From assembly GCA_012490785.1 (NCBI GenBank), contig JAAXCT010000504.1:401959-465958 (forward strand): DNA of 64,000 nt. The letters run 5' to 3'. The stretch's first letter is position 1. The number at the start of each line of letters is the position of its first letter. Positions 34,901-46,125 of this stretch are shown here, piece after piece. Both the position numbers and the translations under genes were made by a program. The DNA is from Eragrostis nindensis (Eukaryota > Streptophyta > Magnoliopsida > Poales > Poaceae). The notes beneath the pieces were generated by a model. The model was not told where the DNA came from. It did not search any database and saw nothing but the letters and a program-made list of their open reading frames with translations.

Positions 34901-36442
34901 TATTGCTAGTCACATGGATGTCGATAAGGTAAACCTATGCTTCACTGTAATTTATGTATTTTTATAGAGAACCGCATGGAGAGTAACATATCTTTATCAT
35001 TCTACAAAGGTTGCATTCACCGGATCAACCGATACTGGCAAAATTGTTCTTGAGTTGGCTGCAAGGAGCAACCTTAAGCCAGTGACATTGGAGTTAGGAG
35101 GCAAGTCTCCTTTTATTATCATGGATGATGCTGATGTTGACCAGGCTGTTGAGCTTGCACACTTCGCTCTTTTCTTTAACCAGGTATCTTTAGTGTCCCA
35201 TAAGATAAGTGTTATTGTCATGCTGCTTGTTTTCTTAACCGAAGATCCTTCTCTTTTGTTAGGGACAATGCTGCTGTGCTGGGTCTCGCACATTTGTACA
35301 TGAGCGTGTATACGATCAGTTTGTGGAGAAGTCTAAGGCTCGTGCATTGAAGCGTGTAGTTGGCGATCCATTCAGGAAAGGTGTCGAACAAGGTCCTCAG
35401 GTACTATTTCGGGCGCTGAATTATTTAGTTCCCAACCAACAATCATGTCACCGATCATTCGTTCTGTAGTTTTCCTGGAAGCTTAACACTTCCTTCAGTC
35501 AGCAATCATGTTTCAAGTCCATTGTGCAGTACAGCACTAGAACTCACCCAAGCTTCATGTTTTACTCAATGAGCAACCACATTGCGTTCAGGAAACAAAG
35601 CTCGTGCAAAAGCATATGTTTGCGAATCCTTCAATCTAAAAGTTCATCAGGCAGTAGCATATAGAATCATGAATGTCACATTTCCTTGTCTTGACTTGAT
35701 CATAATTGTTCATGCCGCAAATTTTCGAATTTTCTCCATGGTTTGACTTGATGTGTAACCTGATATTCCTTTTTTTTTTAGATTGACGGAGAGCAGTTCA
35801 ACAAAATCCTGCGGTACATTAGGTCAGGTGTGGACAGTGGAGCTAACCTAGTGACGGGTGGTGATAGGTTAGGCGACAAAGGTTTCTACATCCAGCCAAC
35901 GATTTTCTCAGACGTGCAGGTAAGCTTGTCTACATCGAAGTGTAAAAGAAAATACCCCCTTCTATTTGAGACAGGATATGCTTACTGTTTATGATATGGT
36001 TGTTGTAGGATGGCATGAAGATTGCTCAAGAGGAGATATTTGGGCCTGTGCAATCGATCCTCAAGTTTAAGTGAGTAAAACTCTTGTTCATATGTTTTCT
36101 TTCTGAAATTTTCTGAACAGCACGTTTTGAGCAACAACTGGATCATGATTCATTTTCTTCTTCAACAGCGACCTCAATGAGGTCATCAAGAGGGCGAACG
36201 CGAGCCACTACGGCCTGGCTGCTGGTGTGTTCACCAACAACATAGACACTGCCAATACCCTGACACGTGCACTCAAAGTTGGGACTGTCTGGGTGAACTG
36301 CTTTGACATCTTCGATGCCGCCATCCCCTTCGGTGGGTACAAGCAGAGCGGCATTGGAAGGGAGAAGGGCATCGACAGCCTGAAGAACTACCTGCAGATC
36401 AAGGCCGTTGTCACCCCTCTGAAGAACGCTGCATGGTTGTGA
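31952..36442 (+). CDS. ALDH2B: Mitochondrial aldehyde dehydrogenase, ALDH2B type
   Basis: Oxidises aldehydes (acetaldehyde and others) to acids with NAD+ in mitochondria; maize rf2a is the well-known family member. Eleven exons: 31952-32066, 33535-33672, 33774-33916, 34017-34170, 34256-34485, 34839-34928, 35010-35183, 35263-35400, 35782-35919, 36009-36070, 36169-36442. All introns are GT-AG and phases agree, giving 551 residues, the usual length. The N-terminal 40-60 residues are Arg/Ala/Ser-rich, as in a transit peptide (MAAATRRAASSLVARCLLAG). Visible motifs are IIPWNFPLLMYAWKVGPALA, FTGSTDTGK, the glutamate motif LELGGKSP, the catalytic cysteine region GQCCCAGSRTF, QEEIFGPV and PFGGYKQSGIGRE. 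No lesion. The complete gene lies between the hAT element and the UGT duplication. Confidence 0.97.
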
Positions 36443-38143
36443 GCGCTGCTTACAAGATCATCTGAATGTGGGTTGTGGAAGAAGGTTCCTTTGGACATCT
36501 TGGAACACTGAAAATGAGAATAATAATCAGATTCGATGATGATGAAGACGACGACGACGAAGAAGAAGACAAAGAGCAAATCTAATAAGCTTTTTCCTAG
36601 CCTGGGTTGTCAAATATTTCCAATAAGCCCCTGGTTGGTTGCTAATCATGTGTAATTTGGTTTGTTTCCTTTTTCCCATTGAGACAAGACTGTTATATTG
36701 TAGCAACGGATTTGTTTTTACCATGAATATGTGTTGGAAGTAAAACCGTGTCCAGTCGCGTTTCTTTTGCCAGCAAACCTGGTGAGCTTTCTCTACTGCA
36801 AAGCAGAAGTCCATGGAATCGGATAGCTAGTATTCACCATGTTAGGTTGGTTATGGTTATCATTGTTGCACAGTGCTCAAATAACGCCGAGTACGCTGAA
36901 GTCTGATCTGTGGTAACATAGCAGTAACTGTTTTACGAACTGTACAAAATGGGGTGGCATGCTAACACTGCATATTCACAGGAAAGTTGTTTTACTTGTA
37001 GGCCCACATAAAAGTTATTGGGCCTTCCCTTCGCAAAAAAAAAGTTGTTGGGCCTTGCTGCTTGTACCACCGGAGCTCCATGACATTTTTCAACGAAGTT
37101 TTCGGTTGTCGGTTCTGTATGCTGTGGAAATTCAAAATCGATATGATTTTGTAACATATCCAGGACGTATGAAGGCTTCATCTTCTCGAGATTCTCAAAG
37201 AAAATGAAGAGAAGTTACACTTTCTCCGTTCAGTTCAGCCCCGCACGTACTAAAGGCCCCACTGGCACCTGGGTAAAAACCTAAATTCAGTGATTTAGCA
37301 TCAATATTTCACTAGCACAATCATTGGCACCACCCAGGCAGTGACACTCGGATCGCTATTTTGGCCCATGGAAGGCTTAATTATATATGTAGCACATGAA
37401 GCGTGTGATGGCGAGGGTAATGTGGAGTCAAGACTAATGGTTTGGTTTGGTTTGGTACCGTAGCAGCTGCCATCGCCATCAGACGCTCGGCGAACCTTTT
37501 AGTCCTGACAGAACGCGGCCATTATGAGAGCTAATTCTACAACCACAATTTTTCGTTTTGAGACCAATAGCATTGCATTCACATGCTGGTTGTTGTCTTT
37601 GCAGAGCAGCTTCCATGTGCCCTCTCACGGTCACGGGGAACTGGTTCTGTTTCGACCATCGGAGTGATCACAGCATTCGATCCTGTACTCCTGTCTGAAG
37701 ATTCAAACGAGAAATGAATTGTGACGTTTCGAGATTTTCATAGATTTTGGAGGCTGTTTTGCACTGTGAATGGTACAGTTTCTGCAGCCGGCCAGGACCG
37801 CACGAACTGGAGACATGAGAGCGAACACCACGAACGGAGCGAATGCCTATAGTTTCTGCACCTGTTCCGATCGGATCGGAGGGGAGGACAGTATTAGGTT
37901 TTGTAGCTCTCGCTGTCGTCCGTCCAACCTAAACCTCTGCAAAGTTCCAAGCTTCTCCCGTAAGCTCTATTGAAAGCTAGTGAAGTTTGTCAAGCAGCAG
38001 GCGTGCGAGCGTTGTATATGACGACCCCTAAACGTACCCAGATGCTCATCATCACGAGTAGGAGACACCACAAGCTAGCTAGCAGCTGGCACCGGCGCAC
38101 AGGTGCGCGCCGCTCACCAGTCACCACTTCGCTTGCTTTTTCC

Positions 38144-41100
38144 ATGGCGGCCTCGTCCTCCCCATCTCCTCCGGTACAGCTCCGTCACGTGGCCATGCTC
38201 CCCTTCATGGCCAAGGGCCACGCCATGCCGCTCATCCACCTGGCCCGCCTCCTCCTCCGCCGCGGCCTCCCCGCGGCGGTCACCTTCCTCGCCACGCCGC
38301 GCGACGCGCCGTTCATCCACGCGGGCCGCGGCGGTCACCTTCCTCGCTACGCCGCGCGACGCGCCGTTCATCCACGCGGGCGCCGACGGCGCGGCCGTCG
38401 TCGAGCTGCCGTTCCCGTCCGGCTGCAGCGGCCCGCAGTGCACGGAGGAGCTCGACCCCGGGTCCCTCTTCCTCGACGTCGCCGACGCCGCCGCCGCCGC
38501 GTTGCCCCCCGCGTTCGCGGACGCGCTGGCGCGGCTCGAGCCCAGGCCGGACCTGCTCGTCCACGAAGGCTTCCTCTCCTGGGCCGCGGACGCCGCCGAC
38601 GAGCTCGGCGTGCCGCGGCTCGTCTCCATGGGCATAGGCGCCTTCGCCAACTACGTCTGCTCGGCGGTCCTGATGCAGAAGCCGCACGCGCGCGTGAGCT
38701 CGCCGACCTAGCCGTTCGAGCTTGACGGCCTGCCCGGGCTCCGGCTAACGAACGCCGACCTGCACCCGCCCTTCGATGACCCGGAGCCAGCCGGCCGGCA
38801 CTGGGACTTCGTGTCCGGGTGCGCCAAGGCCATGGCGTCGAGCCGGGGCATTATCCTCAACTCCTTCCATGAGCTCGAGTCACTCTACATTGACAAGTGG
38901 AACCGAGAGATCCCGCTCAAGATGTGGCCGGTCGGCCCGCTGTGTCTTGCCGGTGAAACGGACCGGACCATGGACCGGGACATATCCAACTGGCTCGACA
39001 CAAGGTTCGCAATGAACCGGCCAGTTCTCTACGTCGCGTTCGGCTCGCAAGCTGACTTGAGCCGGGCACAGGTAGAGGAGATTGCGGCCGGGTTGGAGCT
39101 GTCCCGTCTCGATTTCTTGTGGGTTGTCCGGTCCAGGTTTTTTTTTTTTTAAGGCCAGACGCCCACAAGGGGCTCCGGAAGATTCTCCATTACTCATGAA
39201 ACAGGTACATCAGCTTTTTACAAAGTCCATACAAAAGATACAAATAACACACAGGACCAACATATTGATGAGAAGGACATAAAAGAAAATAGAAATTACA
39301 TCCAGGTTCTCCTTGGAAATTGCTTTCGCCGACGCCGAGAACGAAGACTTCGCCAGCACAGAAATAGCAGGACTTCCGACAACAGCGCCTCCGTCCACAG
39401 ACGGGACCAGTCAGTGAGCACAGCACGAAGCCAGCAAGACACCGCGTCGAGGACGGGAAGAGGCCTCAAGATGCTGGTTGATTGACTCACCGGCGGTCCA
39501 CCCAGTAGTCGCCTCAGCACCAGCACCAACAGACGAGGTTGAGAAAAGCACGGCCGTAGATTTGGGATGAGCTTCACCGGGCCGAGCTGACTGAACCTTT
39601 CCCGATAGAGATTGGGGATCAGCAAGAAGCGATCGACCCGAATCAGGAAATGGCAGCGCATGCCGAGGAATTTTGCTAACTAAAAGTACCAGCAAAGAAA
39701 TCGTCTCAGAGGTACCTGCAGACGAGCAACAGAGCAAAAGAAGAAAAAGGAGAATACACTCGCCGAGAAGGAAGCCGGCGAGGACAGCGGCCATCAAGGC
39801 AACATCCATACCGGAAGAACTAAACAGAAAACCAGCACATACCATAAACAAATCACTCAGCAGAGTGATGGGCAACGGCCAGAACAGCTACACACAGAAA
39901 CCGCCAGGAACAAATCGTCTTCAAAAAGAAGACGAGGGGCAAGCTGTGGATAAACTACTCGATCTATACTAATAGGAGCTAATACTACTAAAACTGCATA
40001 GAGAGGGGTCCCTCACCCTGGAGCACGCCGTCGGAAAGCCGGTGACGGCAGGAGAGGGGCCGGATTAGGCCCTCCGGAGAAGAGCAGGAAAGGACACTGT
40101 TGGGGGAAGAGAGCTTTCGAGAGAGAGAGAGACGCAATGCCAGTGTGACATGCCATGCACGCAGTGAAAAGGTAAAAACACGCGACGTGCGTGGAAACGT
40201 TCTCCGTCCTTCCGTCCGGCCGGGTGACCAGTGTCGTGCTGGGCTAGCTGCTGACAGGCCGATCGAGGCGCCGTAGCGATCGAGCCTGAGACACCTCGCC
40301 GTGGTGCCGTCGATGCATTCACTGTGTATACACTACCGCCTTCTGTAGCTAGTACTAGTTGCACGTACGAACGGCGCCCGTGTTGGCCACATCACGATCG
40401 AGCCCATGCAGCTAGCATACGTGACGGCTCTCTGCTGACTGCTGGCGACTGTCTGGTTTCTTGAGTCGCGACGGGCGACCGGATCGAAAGCGCTCGGAGG
40501 CGCATTCCGGATTGGGAAATCAGCTTTCCGTAAAGGCCGTTGCTCTCGTCGCGACTGTTCTCCGTGTTCGTTCTACAGTCGGGCCACGAACGCAAAAGAT
40601 GCAGCAGCTCCATCGTGGTACGTGTCGCGTCGAATCAGCTACAGAGAACACCGGCCGCGCGCGTCGGGCCGGGTGAGGAAACTTGGCGCTGGCGCAACGC
40701 TTCGAGCACAACTTCTATATGTTCCGCGCAAGAGATGTCTCGAAAACATTTCATCAGGCATGAATTCGGGCGACTTGTTATTTGTGCATGCATGTCGCTG
40801 CGATGGACACGCATAAATTCAACAGAGTTCACGAGCGATGGCGAAATCGTTTCCGCAAGCTAGCCGCATGCTAGCTAGTGCAGTACGACCAAGATCGCAA
40901 GCCACGCTGCACCCACGTCCACCTCCGAGCTTGTACGTATATACTCGTATACATATCGTTCGGGAAAAGAAATCAAAATTAAAAGCATCACCATTCACAC
41001 CCATGCTCCCATGCTGTCAAACGGCACGCCGCGCCACGGCCATGGACAGCCGGCCGTACCGGCCGGCGAACGCTTGTGTACGCGAGCATGTCCACTGCCC

Positions 41101-41842
41101 GAAGAATCTACGTTCGCGTCGTAAACGACATGGAGGCTGCATCTTCGCGGCGTTCACGAGACTGGCAGGCAAGCAGCTAGCTAGGCCAGTACCTTCAGTC
41201 ATCGACAGCAAGTCGCCTAAAACCGCGCGGCCATGCATGCCATCACACGTCAAGTCTTCGTCGAAAAGATAAAAACTTCACCGTGCGAACTGCGAAGCAA
41301 AACACACCGGTCCGATCGACGATGATGAGGTCCCGGCCGGCCGGCCAGCGCCGCGTTTGATTGAGAGAACCCATTTGAGAACAGGTTTGGAGATCGAGGC
41401 AAAGTGGTCCAAGGCTTTATCAACCAGCTTGGGGTGCTTAGCCACAAATCCATCAAGGGTTTTTTCAGTCACTGTGGCTGGAACTCTGTCCTGGAGAGTA
41501 TATGCATGCATGGGCGTGCCTATTCTTGCATTCCCAATTGCTGCAGAGCAAAAGCTGAATGCGAAATTCGTTGTCGATGTGCTTGGAGTCGGACTAAGGG
41601 TTTGGCTGACTAAGGGGGGAGATGATGGCATGGAAGGAGGACTAATTGTAAGTGGAGACGTTCAAGCGTTGGTGAGAGAGCTTATTTTTGGAAAGGAAGG
41701 AGAACGTGCTGCTGCCAAAGTAGATAAGCTCGCAGCCTATGCTAGGAATGCAGTGGATACAGGCGGGTCCTCATTTGAAAGCTTAGAGGTAATGGTTCAA
41801 GAGGTCAGTGAGATTTGCAGAGTTGAGACTAATAGTGTGTAG
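38144..41842 (+). pseudogene. UDP-glycosyltransferase pseudogene (copy A)
   Basis: Close paralogue of the intact gene at 44698. The start (MAASSSPSPP) and the first half are clear, but the coding is broken in at least five ways. A 55-bp tandem duplication (38271-38325 and 38326-38380) shifts the frame. A TAG stop sits at 38709-38711 where the paralogue has GAG. About 2.2 kb is inserted at 39138-41353. A TGA stands at 41360-41362. A 4-bp gain in the PSPG box (TGCATGCATGGG near 41505) shifts the frame again. The C-terminal end is otherwise similar to the paralogue. No functional enzyme is possible. Confidence 0.93.
39138..41353 (-). mobile_element. 2.2-kb insertion in UGT copy A, at least partly LINE-like
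   Basis: The insertion begins at its left edge with a T run of 14, that is, an A-tail on the minus strand preceded by GCGTCTGGCCTT. This points to a non-LTR retrotransposon end. The first kilobase (to about 40110) has GC-rich sequence that on the minus strand resembles a LINE leader. The remaining part (40110-41353) is anonymous, with GA repeats near 40116-40132. No reverse transcriptase is visible and no target duplication was recognised. Confidence 0.45.
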
Positions 41843-42080
41843 CTATGACTGTAGGACTTTGTAATGATGATTCACACTCCGGTTCTATGCTTCGCATGTG
41901 CTGTGAAAAAATACAATCCAAGTACTGGTTCCACTCCTGCCGAACATATCATGTATTTTTCAAAGGTTTGATTCCTTACCGGGATAATGATCACCAGGTT
42001 TTACCATGAATATATGCAAGTAAGACCGTGTCCAGTCGTGTTTCTTTTGCCAGCAAACCTGGTCAGCTCTGTCTCTACTG

Positions 42081-42598
42081 ACCCCAGACGCTGGCTGGGT
42101 TAAACTGAATTCAGATGGGGCTTTTCTGATGAATAACAGCACCGGTGCATCAGGTGCAATCGTCAGGAATGAAAGGGGAGACACTATTGCTGCGGAAGGG
42201 CGATGGCTGGAGCATTTGCTTGTTGCACTCACCGCAGAGGCGCTGGCGGCGAGAAATGGCCTGTCACTAGCTGTGGCTTTGGGCTTCGACAGGGTCATAC
42301 TGTAGGCAGACAACAGCTCGCTGGCAACTTCTATACAAGCTGATGCACCCGATCTCTCGATGATTTCTGTTCTGTGTCGGGAGATTCAAGAGCTTGGACC
42401 GTTCTTTTTTATTGAATTTGATGCATCGTTGGTTGGACGGGAAGCAAATTCGGCGGCACACTGCTGCGCGAAAATGCCTACCGACAGAGTGTGTTCATGT
42501 GTGGGTTACACCGGAATGGCTTCATGGAGCTATAACCAAAGATTGTAATTCAGCTGAAAGTTAATACAAGCTGTTGTGTTTTGCTCAACAAAAAAAAA
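42081..42598 (+). mobile_element. 5'-truncated LINE: RNase H domain and A-tail
   Basis: Plus-strand coding remnant with the RVT_3-type RNase H of plant L1 elements: WVKLNSDGAF, GASGAIVRNERGD, LTAEALAARNGLSLA, one in-frame TAG near 42303, ADNSSLA and VGREANSAAHCCAK. A short 3' UTR and an A-tail (about 42588-42598) follow. The target duplication TCTCTACTG occurs before (42072-42080) and after the tail. The rest of the LINE is missing, as in typical target-primed insertion. Confidence 0.85.
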
Positions 42599-42683
42599 CT
42601 CTCTCTCTCTCTCTACTGCAAAACAGAAGTCCATGGAATCGGAGAGCTCGTATTCACCATAGTAGGTTGGTTATTGTTATCAT

Positions 42684-43665
42684 TTTTTTGACTGGTCAAC
42701 GGGGGAGTGGCTCCTCACCTGATTTTCCATTATATCAATGGCGGCCCAAAGTGGCCCATGAAAATTACAGTAAAGATATTTTGTGGGTATTAGATCTAGA
42801 GACTAAGCTTCACATATTTGCCAAGAATAAAGAACACCAGGATTGGGCGATGCAGGAGTCATAGCGCGGGAGACGGCAGTGCCATATTTGCGCTTCCACC
42901 CTGCAGTTCCGCAGCAACTGGGGGAGTAAGGATTATTCTCTTTGGAATATGAACTCGTTGCGGTGCTTCCATATCATCCAACAGCACAGCTGCACAAAGC
43001 AGTCATAGTGTCGTGCCGGGCCGGAGGAGGGACGGGGGACGAGCCATGGACGCCACGCCGTGGTGTCGGCCGGGAGATCCACTCCTATGGCCTGCCAGAA
43101 CGATGCTGCAACCGGGCACTTGAAGATGAGATGATCCGCATATTCAGCATCACCCGAGCACAACTCGCAGATGTCGTCGTCCACGATGTTCTTGGTGAGT
43201 AGGGTAGTTCTGCACTTGATTCGGCCTTGGACCAGCAGCCAGTTGAAGAACTGCACTTTGGGCGGTGAGCAGTTGTGCCAGACAAACGTAGCGTAGTCGC
43301 AAGAGAAATCAGTGCCGAACGAGTCAAGCAATTGTTTGAGGTGCTCTACGTCTTGCATCTCCGCGCGCAGCAGAATGAGGGTGTCGTCCGCGTACTGGAG
43401 TACAGGACATGGGCGGTCATCAACCGTTGGGTGTCGAACTCCACCGTCATGCTGGATCAAGGACTGCAGCACGTCCACGACAAGTAGGAACAGGTACGGG
43501 GAGAGGGGGTCACCCTGTCGGAGCCCCCTGTCGACGGGAGCGTCGCCTACCACTGAAAGCACAAATGCCGTTAAATCCTTGAAAATTCGCTCCCACGGGG
43601 AGTCGAACCCAGGACCTCAGGTGCTACTGCGGCTCTTGTAACCACTAGGCTACAGGCCCTTTCAC
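42684..43665 (-). mobile_element. Chimeric retro-insertion: tRNA-like SINE head fused to LINE reverse transcriptase
   Basis: Read on the minus strand. It starts with a pol III head (A box TAGCCTAGTGG, B box GGTTCGACTCC, 43660-43600) and the SINE body identical in kind to the SINE at 62435. At 43529 the SINE body passes into LINE reverse transcriptase in frame (RGLRQGDPLSPYLFLLVVD, then QYADDTLILL). An internal deletion joins this to a zf-RVT domain (SPPKVQFFNWLLVQGRI, CELCSG, DHLIFKCP). The 3' end has an A run (plus-strand T run near 42684-42690). Confidence 0.8.
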
Positions 43666-44580
43666 AGTTAGTTTTCTTGTAGGCCCACATAAAAGTTGTT
43701 GGGCCTTGCTGCTTGTATCACCGGAGCTCCATGATTTCTCTTTTTTCAGCGAAGTTAGTGGGCCTCTGGCAGAACCATCGCTTTCGAAATTCAAAATCGA
43801 AATGATTTTGTAACATACTGTATGCCAAACGTATGAGGCTCACCTGCTCTGGATTTTCAAAGAAATCGAACAGAAGTTACACTTTCACCGGTCAGTGCCG
43901 CACGTACGGAAGGCAGCAGAATAATATATGTAGCTCGTGAAGCGTCTGATGATGAGGACAGTGCTGTCCAAGACTAATGGTTTGGTTTGGTTGCGTAGCA
44001 GCTGCCTTTATGCTCAACTAACCATTAGTTTTGAAAGAACACGCCTATCCGCGCGGCCCTTTTGAAAGCTAATTCTACATCCACCATTTTGTTTTTGTTT
44101 GAGACCAATAGCACTGCATCCACATGCCAGTTGTTCTGCATAGCAGCTTCCATGTGCCTACATGGTCTCGGGGAGTTGATTCCGTTTAGACCGTCGGAGC
44201 GGCCACAGCATACGGTCCTGTACAGAATCAGTTACGATGAATTGTTACAATTCACTGCATTCACGTCCCAGGCTGTACTCCTGTCTCTGAAGAATCAAAC
44301 GAGAAATGAATTGTGACGTCTCGGCCTCCTGAACATAGGAACGCTTCGTCGTTTCGAGATTTTCAAACAAGAAATGAATTCCTACGTTGCCATAGATTTA
44401 CTGTCTCTGAAGATTTACAGTTTCTGCACATATTTGGATCGGAGGGGGAGGAGTAAGTCTATGGCAACGGAGCTGTCGCCTTTGTCTGTCCAACCTAACC
44501 TGTCCAACGTTCCAAGTTTCTCCCGTAAGCTCTATGGAAAGCGAGTAGGGAAGTTTGTCAAACTGTAGACGTGTGAGCGT

Positions 44581-44590
44581 TAATTATATA
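44581..44590 (+). promoter_or_regulatory. Possible TATA box of the intact UGT
   Basis: TTAATTATATATG about 110 bp before the chosen start codon. It supports initiation at 44698 and not at the upstream in-frame ATG at 44590, which overlaps this site. The corresponding place in the dead copy reads TTGTATATG. Confidence 0.4.
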
Positions 44591-44697
44591 TGACCACCAC
44601 TACGGTGCACAAATGCAGCATCGCCGGACACCATAACCTGGCAACCTGGCACCGCCCACACAGGTGCGAGCCGACCACCACTTCGCTTGCTTTTTCC

Positions 44698-46125
44698 ATG
44701 GCGGCCATGACCTCTTCCTCCCCGTCGCCTCCGATACAGCTCCGTCACGTGGCCATGTTCCCGTTCATGGCCAAGGGCCACGCCATGCCGCTCATCCACC
44801 TGGCCCGCCTCCTCCTCCGCCGCGGCCTCGCCGCCGCGGTCACCTTCCTCGCCACGCCGCGCGACGCGCCGTTCATCCGCGCGGCCGCCGAGGGCGCGGC
44901 CATCGTCGAGCTGCCTTTTCCGGCCGGCGGCGGCCCGCAGAGCACGGAGGAGCTCGCCCCCGGGTCCCTGTTCCTCGACGTCGCCGACGCCGCCGCCGCC
45001 GCGCTGCCCCCCGCGTTCGCGGACGCGCTGGCGCGGCTCGAGCCCAAGCCGGACCTGCTCGTCCACGATGGCTTCCTCGCGTGGGCCGCGGACGCCGCCG
45101 ACAAGCTCGGCGTGCCGCGGCTCGTTTCCATGGGCATCAGCGCCTTCGCCCACTACGTCAGCTCGGCGCTGCGGATGGAGAAGCCGCACGCGCGCGTGAG
45201 CTCGCCGACCGAGCCGTTCGAGCTCGACGGCCTGCCCGGGCTCCGGCTCACGAAGGCCGACCTGCACCCGCCCTTCGACGACCCGGAGCCAGCCGGCCGG
45301 CACTGGGACTTCGTGTGCGGGTGCGCAAAGGCCATGGCGTCGAGCCGGGGCATCATCCTCAACTCCTTCCATGAGCTCGAGTCACTCTACATTGACAAGT
45401 GGAACAGAGAGATCCCGTTCAAGATGTGGCCGGTCGGCCCGCTGTGTCTTGCCAGTGAACCGGTCCGGACCGTGGACCGGGACATATCCGACTGGCTCGA
45501 CGCAAGGTTCGCAATGAACCGACCAGTTCTCTACGTCGCGTTTGGCTCACAAGCTGACCTGAGCCGGGCACAGGTAGAGGAGATTGCGGCCGGGTTGGAG
45601 CTGTCCGGTCTCGATTTCTTGTGGGTTGTCCGGTCCAGGTGGTTTAATCGAGAGAACCTATTTGAGAACAGGTTTGGAGATCGAGGCAAAGTGGTCCGAG
45701 GCTTTATCAACCAGCTTGGGGTGCTTAGCCACAAATCCATCAAGGGTTTTTTCAGTCACTGTGGCTGGAACTCTGTCCTGGAGAGTATAAGCATGGGCGT
45801 GCCAATTCTTGCATTCCCAATTGCTGCAGAGCAAAAGCTGAATGCGAAATTCGTTGTCGATGTGCTTGGAGTCGGACTAAGGGTTTGGCCGACTAAGGGG
45901 GGAGATGATGGCATGGAAGGAGGGCTAGTTGTAAGTGGAGACGTGCAGGCGTTGGTGAGAGAGCTTATTTTTGGAAAGGGAGGAGAACGTGCTGCCGTCA
46001 AAGTAGATGAGCTCGCAACCTATGCTAGGAATGCAGTGGATACAGGAGGGTCCTCATTTCAAAGCTTAGAGCTAATGGTTCGTGAGGTCTGTGAGATTCG
46101 CAGAGTTGAGGGTAATAGTGTGTAG
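44698..46125 (+). CDS. UDP-glycosyltransferase, UGT90-like, intact copy
   Basis: Family 1 glycosyltransferase that moves sugar from a UDP-sugar to a small molecule (flavonoid, hormone or similar); the acceptor cannot be told from sequence. Intronless, 475 residues, the usual size. The N-terminal acceptor domain has FMAKGHAMPLIHLARLLLRR with the catalytic His of the GH pair. The C-terminal donor domain has the PSPG box, here starting GFINQLGVLSHKSIKGFFSH and continuing CGWNSVLES, GVPILAFPIAAEQ. The box begins with G where most UGTs have W, as in UGT90-type enzymes. An in-frame ATG at 44590 would add 36 residues of non-family sequence, so 44698 is preferred. Strong GC bias in the first 900 bp and lower GC later, typical of grass genes. 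Confidence 0.93.
   Translation: MAAMTSSSPSPPIQLRHVAMFPFMAKGHAMPLIHLARLLLRRGLAAAVTFLATPRDAPFIRAAAEGAAIVELPFPAGGGPQSTEELAPGSLFLDVADAAAAALPPAFADALARLEPKPDLLVHDGFLAWAADAADKLGVPRLVSMGISAFAHYVSSALRMEKPHARVSSPTEPFELDGLPGLRLTKADLHPPFDDPEPAGRHWDFVCGCAKAMASSRGIILNSFHELESLYIDKWNREIPFKMWPVGPLCLASEPVRTVDRDISDWLDARFAMNRPVLYVAFGSQADLSRAQVEEIAAGLELSGLDFLWVVRSRWFNRENLFENRFGDRGKVVRGFINQLGVLSHKSIKGFFSHCGWNSVLESISMGVPILAFPIAAEQKLNAKFVVDVLGVGLRVWPTKGGDDGMEGGLVVSGDVQALVRELIFGKGGERAAVKVDELATYARNAVDTGGSSFQSLELMVREVCEIRRVEGNSV

Larger units (their letters stand above)
36716..41842 (+). repeat. Segmental tandem duplication, unit A (dead UGT)
   Basis: Homologous to unit B (41999-46125), starting at TTTTACCATGAATAT, 274 bp after the ALDH stop codon. 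It includes GACCGTGTCCAGTCG-type sequence, the GGCCCACATAAAAGTT block, the AAGACTAATGGTTTGGTTTG block, the promoter and the UGT coding copy. The left edge lies in the ALDH 3' flank. Confidence 0.85.
41999..46125 (+). repeat. Segmental tandem duplication, unit B (intact UGT)
   Basis: Second unit of the duplication. Upstream of its UGT it is interrupted by a LINE fragment (42081-42598) and a SINE-LINE chimera (about 42684-43665), which unit A lacks. Between insertions the order of blocks is the same as in unit A. Confidence 0.85.

Noticed and set aside
43600..43660. tRNA gene
   Set aside because: A and B boxes are present but the cloverleaf is not complete and the segment continues into a SINE body. 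It is the head of a SINE-LINE chimera. The same applies to 62650-62725.
44590..44697. Upstream in-frame ATG extending the intact UGT by 36 residues
   Set aside because: The extension has no family similarity and overlaps a TATA-like site. The family-typical start is the MAAM at 44698.
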